Assembly: GCF_003243515.1 (NCBI RefSeq)
Contig: NZ_QFRA01000013.1
Coordinates: 1 to 44,914 of the forward strand
DNA: 44,914 nt
Source of the DNA: Corynebacterium kroppenstedtii
Lineage (GTDB): Bacteria; Actinomycetota; Actinomycetes; Mycobacteriales; Mycobacteriaceae
Reading direction: 5' to 3'
Part shown: positions 26,114-34,231 of the stretch, one piece after another
How positions within the stretch are numbered: the first letter of the stretch is position 1
Layout: every line of letters starts with the position of its first letter
The notes under the pieces: model-generated
Seen by the model: only the letters and a program-made list of their open reading frames with translations
What the model was told of the DNA's origin: nothing
Databases searched by the model: none
Program-made: the position numbers and the translations under genes

Positions 26114-27796
26114 ATGGACACCCAAGAAACTGCCGTGATCAAAGGTAAGGCCGTAGTACCTGGTGTCGCCCTTGGTCCAATCGCAGTGGTAGCCCCGTGT
26201 CCCGCTGTTCCGGAAGCTGGGGCTGAGGTTGACGAAGGTCAGCGCGAGGCTGAATACGAACGTTTTGAACAAGCGGCTAATGCAGTCACCGAGGCTCTCA
26301 AGGAACGCGCCAAGAGCCTCGAGGGGCACGCTGCAGATGTTGTTAATGCAACTGCGGGGCTCGCATCTGACCGCGGGTGGCGTCGGAAAGTTAAGAAGAC
26401 CACCAAGCAGGGGCGTAATGCGATCGACGCAACAGTCACTGCTACCGCGTCATTCGTTGAAATGTTTACGGCCAACGGGGGAGTCTTTGCGGAGCGTGTT
26501 GCGGACCTGGAAGATGTCCGCGACCGTGTTTTGGCTCACCTTCAGGGCCTTCCGGAGCCTGGACTCCCGGTCCTCACAACGCCATCTATCTTGTGGGCGG
26601 ACGATCTTGCACCCGCGGATACGGCAACGCTGAATCCTGACTTAATCATCGGCATCGTCACACGTCGTGGTGGACCGACGTCTCACACGGCAATTATTGC
26701 CCGTCAGCTCAATATTCCTTGCGTTGTTGCAACTGGACCGACTGATGTTGAGATTTCCTCAGGCGAGACTGAAGGCATGATTAGTGGTGCCGTTGGAGAG
26801 CTCACGGTCAATCCGGATGAGGATGCCGCGAAGCAGGCAGTTCATGAGTGGGAGCAGCTTGCGGAGAAGATCGCAAACTGGGAAGGCCCTGTTCAGACCA
26901 AAGATGGCCACCGCGTTCAGTTATTAGCCAATGTTCAGGATGGTCCTCAGGCTGCGTCGGCAGCGTCGACTGCAGTTGAGGGGGTTGGTCTGTTCCGCAC
27001 TGAGCTTCTGTTCTTATCGTCGACGAAGGAGCCGTCAGTCAACGATCAGGCCGCAGCATATGGTCGTGTACTGAATGCGTTCCCGAACGGGAAAGTCGTT
27101 GTTCGTACTCTTGATGCAGGGTCGGATAAGCCCGTTCCGTTCGTCGAGGCGGAGGACGAGGACAACCCGGCTCTGGGTGTTCGTGGTGTGCGCATTGCGT
27201 GGGATCGTCAGGATATTCTGGAGCGCCAGTTGGACGCTATTGCTAAGGCGGTCGAGGATAACGATCGTGGCGACGCTCCGACTTGGGTGATGGCGCCGAT
27301 GGTTGCAACTGCCGACGAAGCTCGATGGTTTGCAGGTATGTGCCACCAGCGTGGCTTGACGCCCGGGATCATGGTTGAGGTTCCTGCGGTTGCGCTGTGT
27401 GCTCGGGAGATTATGCAGGAAATTGATTTCGTTTCTATCGGAACGAATGACCTCACTCAGTACACGATGGCAGCCGACCGCTTGTCCTCCCCATTAGCTC
27501 ACCTCAATGATCCGTGGCAGCCTGCTGTTTTGCGGCTCATCAAGATGGTCTGTGAGGCTGGCGCGGAGACTAAAACTCCCGTGGGGGTCTGTGGCGAGGC
27601 AGCTTCCGATCCGCTTCTTGCCTGCGTCTTGACAGGCTTGGGCGTGAACTCCTTGTCCGTTGCCGCTCCTTCTGCTGCGGGTGTGGGTGCTCAGGTTGGC
27701 GATCGCACCCTCGAGGAATGTCAGAAGATGGCGGCCGCCGCGGTTGCCGCTACCTCCGCCGTCGACGCGAAGAAAGCAGCTGCTGACGCTGTCTAA
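26114..27796 (+). CDS. ptsI: PTS Enzyme I
   Basis: Enzyme I takes the phosphoryl group from PEP and passes it to HPr. The 560-residue protein has the phosphorylated His191 in RRGGPTSHTAIIARQ, the PEP-binding domain with EGVGLFRTELLFL, VVRTLDAGSDKP and the C-terminal FVSIGTNDLTQYTMAADR and GVCGEAASDP. The ATG at 26114 follows GAGGAG with a spacing of 8 bases. It is divergent from the fruRKA operon, with which it shares control. The final 20 residues are Ala/Lys-rich. It appears intact, so the whole phosphorelay (ptsI, ptsH, fruA) is present in this window. Confidence 0.97.
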   Translation: MDTQETAVIKGKAVVPGVALGPIAVVAPCPAVPEAGAEVDEGQREAEYERFEQAANAVTEALKERAKSLEGHAADVVNATAGLASDRGWRRKVKKTTKQGRNAIDATVTATASFVEMFTANGGVFAERVADLEDVRDRVLAHLQGLPEPGLPVLTTPSILWADDLAPADTATLNPDLIIGIVTRRGGPTSHTAIIARQLNIPCVVATGPTDVEISSGETEGMISGAVGELTVNPDEDAAKQAVHEWEQLAEKIANWEGPVQTKDGHRVQLLANVQDGPQAASAASTAVEGVGLFRTELLFLSSTKEPSVNDQAAAYGRVLNAFPNGKVVVRTLDAGSDKPVPFVEAEDEDNPALGVRGVRIAWDRQDILERQLDAIAKAVEDNDRGDAPTWVMAPMVATADEARWFAGMCHQRGLTPGIMVEVPAVALCAREIMQEIDFVSIGTNDLTQYTMAADRLSSPLAHLNDPWQPAVLRLIKMVCEAGAETKTPVGVCGEAASDPLLACVLTGLGVNSLSVAAPSAAGVGAQVGDRTLEECQKMAAAAVAATSAVDAKKAAADAV

Positions 27797-27824
27797 AGGC
27801 AGAAGCTGTATAGAAGCACAGTGC

Positions 27825-27850
27825 CGGAGCGGGATTGCTTTCCTGCTCCG
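27825..27850 (+). terminator. Hairpin after ptsI
   Basis: CGGAGCGGG (27825-27833) pairs with CCTGCTCCG (27842-27850) with one mismatch across an 8-base loop, 29 bases after the ptsI stop. No long T run follows, so it is a candidate terminator only. Confidence 0.5.
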
Positions 27851-27910
27851 ACCGGGGGAATCGTCGATAGATAATCAGGCGTAAGCCAATTAGGGGTGGG
27901 CCTAGTCGGT

Positions 27911-27943
27911 GGTCGTCACAGTGATCGAAGAACTGTGACGACC
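27911..27943 (-). terminator. Perfect 11-base hairpin over the 3' end of lexA
   Basis: GGTCGTCACAG (27911-27921) and CTGTGACGACC (27933-27943) are exact inverse complements around an 11-base loop. Most of the structure lies inside the last codons of lexA and its stop at 27916. No T run follows on the minus strand. It could stop transcripts converging from lexA and ptsI; the position inside coding sequence makes it unusual. Confidence 0.45.
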
Positions 27944-28650
27944 TTGCCGAGAATGGTTGCCTCATCACCGGGGATCGGATCGAACGCGTCATTGTGGGGC
28001 AGTAGCCACACTCCAGTTCGGTCCCGGTGGAATTCCTTTACCGTCGCATTTCCATCAATCATGGCGACGACGAAATCACCCATCTCGGCCACATTTTGTG
28101 AGCGCACGATGACATAATCACCGTCTAGGATTCCGGCGTCTCTCATGGATTCACCGACCACTGACAGGATGTATAGGTCTCCTTCGCCAGTAAGTTCTCG
28201 GGGGAGGGGAAACTCGTCGGTAACTTCTTGTTCCGCCAGTATCGGTGTACCTGCAGCAATCCGACCAATCGTCGGAATAAAGACGGGGGTAGGATGGTTG
28301 GACTCAATATCGCTGTTCGCGCTTTCATCCGATGCAGATGCGGTGGATTCTTCATCCGCGTGGTGTAGCGATGAGGGGCCAGCGGGTTTTGTCGGATCCG
28401 CGATCTTCAACCCAACTGCTCGAGGTTTATTCGGGTCCCGCCGGAGAAATCCTTTACGCTCGAGCTCTTTGAGTTGGTATGCCACCGATGACGTCGACGT
28501 CAGTCCAGCAGCCTGGCCGATTTCTCGAATGCTCGGCGGATAGCCACGCAGCACAATTGCGTCATGAATGACGTCGATGATGCGATGTTGCCGGTCCGTC
28601 AATGAATCCATGTCAGACTTCGTTGACTGCCGGGATTTCTTTGCAGGCAT
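27916..28650 (-). CDS. lexA: SOS repressor LexA
   Basis: LexA represses DNA-damage genes until RecA filaments induce its self-cleavage. The winged helix spans about 14-85 with GYPPSIREIGQAAGL as recognition region. The cleavage site Ala133-Gly134 (RIAAGTP) and the catalytic pair Ser168 (GESMRDAG) and Lys205 (ATVKEF) are all present. A linker of about 40 residues, rich in Ser, Asp and Glu, separates the domains, and explains the 244-residue length (E. coli 202; corynebacteria about 230). The ATG is preceded by a region with a perfect palindrome. It is divergent from a divS-like gene, as in C. glutamicum. Confidence 0.96.
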   Translation of the reverse strand: MPAKKSRQSTKSDMDSLTDRQHRIIDVIHDAIVLRGYPPSIREIGQAAGLTSTSSVAYQLKELERKGFLRRDPNKPRAVGLKIADPTKPAGPSSLHHADEESTASASDESANSDIESNHPTPVFIPTIGRIAAGTPILAEQEVTDEFPLPRELTGEGDLYILSVVGESMRDAGILDGDYVIVRSQNVAEMGDFVVAMIDGNATVKEFHRDRTGVWLLPHNDAFDPIPGDEATILGKVVTVLRSL

Positions 28651-29025
28651 GGGGCTGGTCTCTCCCAGTTCTAGATCTAGAGGTCGTTATGGCTGAAGTT
28701 TTGGCCGTACTGTGCGCCTGGTACGCGACGTTGAGATCAGTTTACATCACCCGACGAGACGTGGACGTGCGTTCGATGACTTGGCACGTTGTTAGGGATA
28801 ATCGTCATAAATACCGGGGAATATACGACGATTATAAGCCTCTACTAGAAGGCATATGTTCGAATAAAAAATGCTTTTATAATGGTTAATTGGGATCCAA
28901 TGTTCGAATAATGGGCTGTGATGTGCTCTTATGTCCGGCCCTCATGATGTCATGGCGATGTCCCTCAATGAGGGATGAGATGTTCGATTATTTGTTTATT
29001 CGCGACATTGCCGAAAGGATGTCCC
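28651..29025. promoter_or_regulatory. lexA/divS-like intergenic region with three ATGTTCGA half-sites
   Basis: This 375-base region separates the divergent lexA and divS-like genes. The octamer ATGTTCGA, identical to one arm of the recA LexA box on the opposite strand, occurs at 28856-28863, 28900-28907 and 28980-28987; the first two are part of an exact 12-base direct repeat, ATGTTCGAATAA. The other arms are degenerate. A perfect 12-base palindrome, TCTAGATCTAGA, lies at 28670-28681 in the lexA leader. AAAGGA at 29014-29019 is the divS-like ribosome binding site. LexA control is inferred. Confidence 0.6.
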
Positions 29026-29391
29026 ATGCCTACACAAACGCCGACATTGACGCGCCGTTATCCCGCCCAGCCCATCCACCGCTGTGTATCACATAACAAT
29101 GGGTATGCAGAGCCTGCCACCAACCGTAGAGTAGTGCGGAAGAACCGACCACATCCCAGAGCTCATCGGGGAGGTCCTGCCGTGCGGGCGTACCCGTCGA
29201 GAAAGTATGCCCAACCGTTTCGACGGTCATTTTTTCCTGAGCGACGTAGAATCGCAGCGTACAGTGTCGTAATCGGTTTGCTCATGGGGGCGAGCCTGTA
29301 TTACGCCTGGGAAGAACCGCGGGATGCGGACATGAATCAGGAAACTCCATACAGTCAATCAGTGATCGTCATGCCCTCTGGAGAGGGTTAA
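29026..29391 (+). CDS. DivS-like SOS cell-division suppressor (small membrane protein)
   Basis: The 121-residue product has an Arg/His/Pro-rich N-terminal part of about 75 residues, one membrane helix (IAAYSVVIGLLMGASLYYAW) and a short acidic tail. In C. glutamicum the SOS-induced inhibitor DivS, and in mycobacteria Rv2719c (ChiZ), sit divergent from lexA and before nrdR, exactly as here, with one helix after a basic N-terminus. Unlike Rv2719c I see no LysM domain: the tail ends about 27 residues after the helix. The ATG at 29026 follows AAAGGA; an in-frame ATG at 28975 would lack a site. Assignment is by position and topology, not by strong sequence likeness. Confidence 0.7.
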   Translation: MPTQTPTLTRRYPAQPIHRCVSHNNGYAEPATNRRVVRKNRPHPRAHRGGPAVRAYPSRKYAQPFRRSFFPERRRIAAYSVVIGLLMGASLYYAWEEPRDADMNQETPYSQSVIVMPSGEG

Positions 29392-29442
29392 TATACTGGC
29401 GGTGTTTTCCTGCGTTATCCGTGTAGATAGGAGATCATCGTC

Positions 29443-29895
29443 GTGTTTTGCCCGTTTTGTCAGCACCCACAGTCTCGGGTGATTGATTCACGGACCGTGG
29501 AAAATGGCTTTGTCACTCGTCGGCGGCGGCAATGTACAAAGTGCCACGGGCGCTTCACTACTGTTGAGAAATCTGTGTTGTTGGTTGAGAAACGAAACGG
29601 CGTGACGGAGGACTTTAGTAAGGACAAGTTAATCCGTGGTGTACGACGTGCTTGTCAAGGGCGAAATGTCTCTGACGACGCGTTAAAACTTCTTGCCCAA
29701 GAAGTAGAAATCGATTTGCGTGCTCAAGGAGGTTCACGGGTTAACTCAAACGATGTAGGTCTTGCAGTACTAGAGCCTCTACGGAAACTCGACGAAGTCG
29801 CCTACATGCGTTTCGCCTCCGTGTACAAGTCATTTAGCAGCATGGAGGACTTCGAACGAGAGATCACAGAATTCAAGGCACGGCGTTCACAGTAG
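29443..29895 (+). CDS. nrdR: Transcriptional repressor NrdR
   Basis: NrdR represses ribonucleotide reductase genes when dATP is high. The zinc ribbon uses Cys3, Cys6, Cys31 and Cys34 (FCPFCQHPQ, QCTKCHGRF), followed by the ATP-cone domain (about 46-136) with KRNGVTEDFSKDKLIRGV. The 150-residue length is typical. The start is a GTG at 29443 with GGAG upstream (TAGGAGATC). It lies 51 bases after the divS-like gene, so both may share the SOS-region promoter, and converges on hrpA with a 29-base gap. Confidence 0.97.
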   Translation: MFCPFCQHPQSRVIDSRTVENGFVTRRRRQCTKCHGRFTTVEKSVLLVEKRNGVTEDFSKDKLIRGVRRACQGRNVSDDALKLLAQEVEIDLRAQGGSRVNSNDVGLAVLEPLRKLDEVAYMRFASVYKSFSSMEDFEREITEFKARRSQ

Positions 29896-29924
29896 GGAAT
29901 ACGCAGCCATCGGATCAGCCCAAT

Positions 29925-32900
29925 CTAATGGAGCTTTTTGATCGCTTTGGTAATTCTTTGGGGCGACACTTTCTGCGCGGTGCCTAACCGCTCTGCGAAC
30001 ACTTGAACACGTAGTTCTTGTAGAGAGAAAATGATGGCTCGTGCCGCGGGGGAGTTTGCACGCTGCTGAGGCAGCCCCTTGAGCTTTGATCGGAAAGCGC
30101 GTTCAAGGTTGTTAATCTCTTCTTGGCCGTCGGCGTCTCGGTCAGGGTCACGCTCCATGTTTTCTAGACGAATCTCAACCGCTTTCATATACCGCTTAAG
30201 GTGCTTGAGATGACCGGTTCCATACCGTGTTACCGCATTAGGAGGAAGGAGAATATTCAGCTGACGTTTAATATCGTCGATAGCTGGCCCATCCCACTTC
30301 TTAATCTCCTCAGCCATGGACTCATAAGCCACGAGCCCCGGTGCCATGGCCACAACCATGCGGCGTGTTGCCGCAGGAATAGCGTGTGACATTTCTTTTT
30401 TCATGGCATCAAAGGCATCCGGAGATCTCTCGATGACACCGTGATCCACCAGTGCGTCCTTAATCGCCGCAACTCGGCAGTCGTTAACCAGGCCGCTCAA
30501 GCCCCCATGGGGATAGTGCTCCACCGCTACTCGCTGCTGCAAAGGTAGCCCCTTCACCGCTTGATTCTCATTGATCTTGATGGACTGCACCAACAAAGTA
30601 AGTACTGCAGTGAACATCATGGAATTGGCAATGGATTGAGATGCGGAAGTCACCACCTCAATTCCCTTCGACGTGACCTTAAGCGCGGGATACGCTGTCG
30701 TTGGCTGCCCGTCGATCGTGGTTTGGATGCTCTCGGGGAGAGTACCGATGCCCTCGTCAGTCCATTCCGCATACACCTTCCCGAGGTCAGAAACAGTCGT
30801 CGCGTCCTCCCCGGAACGGCGGGCGGTGCCACTTCGGGAATCAGCCCGCGTCCGCGGCAAGTCTTGGGCTGAACCGTCCTCGTCGGAGTGATCTCGAGAA
30901 AGAGTCGAACCGACTTTACTTCGCTTGAACGCGGCAGACATTGCCTGCGTTGCTGCCGAACTTTGCCGCTTCTTCAAGGCATCCAGATCTCGATCTTGAT
31001 CGATGACCTTCCCGTGTCTATCTATAGCTTGGAAATTCATCCTCAAGTGAAGGGGAAGCTTAGCAACGTCGAAGTCGGAGGAAGTCATGCCCGAGCCTCC
31101 CACCGCTCTGAGAGCGTCGGCGAGTGAGTCCGTGAGTGACTGCTCGTACGGATGCATCATCTCGATGGCTCGACGTGCAAAGTCGGGAGCAGGAACAACG
31201 GTGGTTCTCAGCGGCTTCGGAAGAGTGCGGATAAGTGCCGTCACTAGTTCACGTCGTAATCCGGGGACGTTCCAGTCGAACCGATCATCCCACGATAATG
31301 ACCCAATGATGGGAAGCGGAATCCGCACACTGACCCCATCGTCGTCCTCTCCTGGTTCGAATTTGTACGTCAGCTCGAGGTCAGTGGAATGAGCTCGCCA
31401 CCGGTCCGGAAAATCGTCCTCGCTAATGGTGTGCGCTTCGGGGAGGAGAAGCTTATCCGGATCGAAATCAAGGAGATGCGGATCTTTTTTCGATTCCTTC
31501 TTCCACCACGCATCGAAGTGGCGTCCCGTCGTTACCGACGCCGGGATCCGCGAATCATAGAAATCGTACAGAGTTTCGTTGTCGATAAGTAGGTCACGAC
31601 GACGCGTCTTTTCCTCAAGCTCTCCGGCAGTGGCCAGCTTGTCGCGATTGTGGTGAAAGAACTTGTGTCGCGTAACCCAATCACCTTCGACGAGGGCACT
31701 GCGGATGAAGATCTCTCTGGCTTCGCGCGGGTTGATGCGGTGGTACGAGATCGGCCGATCAGTGACAACCGGTAAACCCCAGAGGGTTGACCGCTGGTAT
31801 GCCATTGTCGCAGAACGCTTGCGCGACCAGTGAGGTTCTGAATATTGATGGCGCAGTAAATCCGATGCCTGCTCTTCAATCCATCGAGGTTGGATTGCAG
31901 CAGCATCACGCGCGAACATTCGTGAAGTTTCGACGATTTCCGCAGCCATCAGCCACTGAAGCTGCTTCTTATGCAGCGATGACCCGGGGAAGATGAAGAA
32001 CCTCGTCCCCCGAGTACCCTGATATTCCTTTCTCACATCGCTGCGCAGTCCAATTTGAGAGAGAAGCCCGGAGAGAATTGATCGGTGCAGCCCATCGTGG
32101 TCGACGGTGAGCATCAGCATATCCGGATGGGCGTTATTGTTCTGCGATTTCGTCTTTTTGTTCGGGCGCGAGCGCTTTTTCGTGGAAGGCGTCGACGATT
32201 CGTCGTCGTTATGAGGTATGACAGGCGTAAGACGATTCTGGTCCCATGACCACGACAGGTCTTCGATGACTCGACGCAGTTGTCGAACGAAGTCCATCCA
32301 TTCGCGGACCCGCATGTAGTGAAGGTATTCTGCGCGACATCGCTTCCGGAACGCATTGCCCGACAATTCTTTTTTTATGCTTGTGAGATATGCCCATAGG
32401 CGGAGGTACGACACAAAGTCGCTATCCGTGTCCTTGAACCGCGCATGAGCCTGATCCGCCTGGGGCTCATGGTCAGTGGGGCGCTCGCGGACATCTTGAA
32501 TAGATAATGCGGCGATCACGACAGAAGTGGCTTCTACGACATCGCGGTGATGAGCTTCGACCAGCATTCGAGCTAGCCGGGGATCGACGGGGATACGGGA
32601 GATTTCGCGACCGATGGAGGACAACACCGGGGAGCCATCGCGTTCGCCCTCACCTAGAGCGCCGAGTTCGTGAAGCGCTATCACGCCGTCGCGAATAGCT
32701 CGTGGTTCTGGCGGGTCGATGAAAGGGAACTCATTGACGTCGCCAAGTTTCAACGAGGCCATCGTGATGATCACACTGGCGAGATTGGTGCGCAAAACCT
32801 CGGGGTCAGTGAATTCTGGCCTCGAGTCGAAGTCTTCTTTGGAATACAGCCGTATAGCAATGCCTTTCGCTATACGCCCGGAACGGCCTGATCGCTGATT

Positions 32901-34154
32901 CGCGCTCGCCTGACTGATTGGCTCGATAGGTAACCGTTGGACTTTCGTCCGAGTCGAGTAGCGGGAAATGCGTGCCGTCCCGGTGTCGACAACATAATGA
33001 ATACCGGGAACGGTTAACGACGTCTCAGCGATGTTGGTCGCAAGTACGATCCGACGGCCGCGGTGCGGGCTAAAAACGCGGTGCTGTTCCGCGTTGGATA
33101 GGCGCCCGAAGAGTGGTGTGACCTCAACACCGGGCCATTTCTTCGCCTCGATGGCGTCATGAGCTTCGCGGATATCGCGTTCACTGGGGAAGAAACAGAG
33201 GATATCCCCAGGCCCGGCGGCCAGGAGCTCCTCACATGCTTCACACACAGCCTCCTGTGGATCTTTTTCAATCCGCTCCACGGAGCCGTCCTTGCGTTCG
33301 CGTTCGATATACGGGGGCCGGTACCGGATTTCAACAGGATATGTTCGTCCGGAGACCTCGATAATGGGCGCCGGATTTCCCTTCTCATCCGCGAAGTGAC
33401 GTGCAAATTTTTCAGGGTCGATCGTCGCGGAGGTGATGATGACCTTAAGATCTGGGCGTCGAGGCAATAGCCGTTTGATATAGCCCAAAATGAAATCGAT
33501 ATTGAGGCTTCGTTCGTGAGCCTCATCAATAATGATCGTGTCGTAAGCCTGCAGAAGCCGGTCCCGTTGCATTTCTGACAGGAGAATGCCATCGGTCATG
33601 AGCTTGATGGCTGTTGAGGGGCCGACGTGGTCATCAAAACGAATGGCGTACCCAACGCTTTGGCCGATATCTTGGCCCACCTCACTGGCGATTCGTTCGG
33701 CTACCGTCCGCGCAGCCAACCGTCTCGGCTGGGTATGCCCGATCATGCCTTTCCGGCCACACCCTAAGGCTAAACAGATCTTGGGTATCTGCGTTGTTTT
33801 CCCCGACCCGGTTTCACCAGCGACGATAGTGACCTGGTGTGTTCGGATAGTGTCGGCAATATCGTCGACCCGCTGAGATACGGGCAGGTCAGGGGGGTAC
33901 GTGATAGTCGGAAGTGTTGCGATTTTTGCGGCGAATTGGGTCCGCGCAGCTGCTAAGTCACGAGCGATGGCGTGCCGTGCTCGGTCAGATCGGGCTTTTT
34001 TCAGACGACGACGAAGCCGATGCTCATCAGCAGCGCTAACCTCGCTGAGTTGTGCATAGAGTTCTTTGTGCGATGGGGCATTGGAGGTTGTGTCGGGTGT
34101 CGACGTGGTTGTCGTCCGGGCATCGGCGGCGTGGCGGTTGGATTTGTTCGTCAT
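29925..34154 (-). CDS. hrpA: ATP-dependent RNA helicase HrpA
   Basis: HrpA is a DEAH-box helicase; in E. coli it resolves stalled ribosomes and processes mRNA. The 1409-residue protein has Walker A GETGSGKTT at 113-121, the DEAH box at 210-213, motif III SAT in IITSATIDPEKF, and motif VI QRSGRSGRIAKG. The HA2 and OB domains follow, then the long C-terminal DUF3418 region typical of HrpA, reaching the stop at 29925. An Arg/Lys/Ser-rich linker (near residues 655-680) and a second (near 1120-1160) are low complexity. The reading frame is uninterrupted over 4.2 kb, which matters when judging the lesions in nearby genes. Confidence 0.95.
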   Translation of the reverse strand: MTNKSNRHAADARTTTTSTPDTTSNAPSHKELYAQLSEVSAADEHRLRRRLKKARSDRARHAIARDLAAARTQFAAKIATLPTITYPPDLPVSQRVDDIADTIRTHQVTIVAGETGSGKTTQIPKICLALGCGRKGMIGHTQPRRLAARTVAERIASEVGQDIGQSVGYAIRFDDHVGPSTAIKLMTDGILLSEMQRDRLLQAYDTIIIDEAHERSLNIDFILGYIKRLLPRRPDLKVIITSATIDPEKFARHFADEKGNPAPIIEVSGRTYPVEIRYRPPYIERERKDGSVERIEKDPQEAVCEACEELLAAGPGDILCFFPSERDIREAHDAIEAKKWPGVEVTPLFGRLSNAEQHRVFSPHRGRRIVLATNIAETSLTVPGIHYVVDTGTARISRYSTRTKVQRLPIEPISQASANQRSGRSGRIAKGIAIRLYSKEDFDSRPEFTDPEVLRTNLASVIITMASLKLGDVNEFPFIDPPEPRAIRDGVIALHELGALGEGERDGSPVLSSIGREISRIPVDPRLARMLVEAHHRDVVEATSVVIAALSIQDVRERPTDHEPQADQAHARFKDTDSDFVSYLRLWAYLTSIKKELSGNAFRKRCRAEYLHYMRVREWMDFVRQLRRVIEDLSWSWDQNRLTPVIPHNDDESSTPSTKKRSRPNKKTKSQNNNAHPDMLMLTVDHDGLHRSILSGLLSQIGLRSDVRKEYQGTRGTRFFIFPGSSLHKKQLQWLMAAEIVETSRMFARDAAAIQPRWIEEQASDLLRHQYSEPHWSRKRSATMAYQRSTLWGLPVVTDRPISYHRINPREAREIFIRSALVEGDWVTRHKFFHHNRDKLATAGELEEKTRRRDLLIDNETLYDFYDSRIPASVTTGRHFDAWWKKESKKDPHLLDFDPDKLLLPEAHTISEDDFPDRWRAHSTDLELTYKFEPGEDDDGVSVRIPLPIIGSLSWDDRFDWNVPGLRRELVTALIRTLPKPLRTTVVPAPDFARRAIEMMHPYEQSLTDSLADALRAVGGSGMTSSDFDVAKLPLHLRMNFQAIDRHGKVIDQDRDLDALKKRQSSAATQAMSAAFKRSKVGSTLSRDHSDEDGSAQDLPRTRADSRSGTARRSGEDATTVSDLGKVYAEWTDEGIGTLPESIQTTIDGQPTTAYPALKVTSKGIEVVTSASQSIANSMMFTAVLTLLVQSIKINENQAVKGLPLQQRVAVEHYPHGGLSGLVNDCRVAAIKDALVDHGVIERSPDAFDAMKKEMSHAIPAATRRMVVAMAPGLVAYESMAEEIKKWDGPAIDDIKRQLNILLPPNAVTRYGTGHLKHLKRYMKAVEIRLENMERDPDRDADGQEEINNLERAFRSKLKGLPQQRANSPAARAIIFSLQELRVQVFAERLGTAQKVSPQRITKAIKKLH

Positions 34155-34231
34155 GACTTCCCACAGTCTACCTGGACGATGACGCTTGCTTCGGCTGCTG
34201 GCTGCTCGGCTGGCAACTACGCATCCGATAC

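Noticed and set aside
28602..28889. Plus-strand ORF of 95 codons upstream of the divS-like gene
   Set aside because: It overlaps the lexA start region and the regulatory repeats, has no family likeness and no ribosome binding site.
28975..29025. Earlier start for the divS-like gene
   Set aside because: The extra residues contain no family feature and overlap a half-site repeat; AAAGGA is well placed only for the ATG at 29026.
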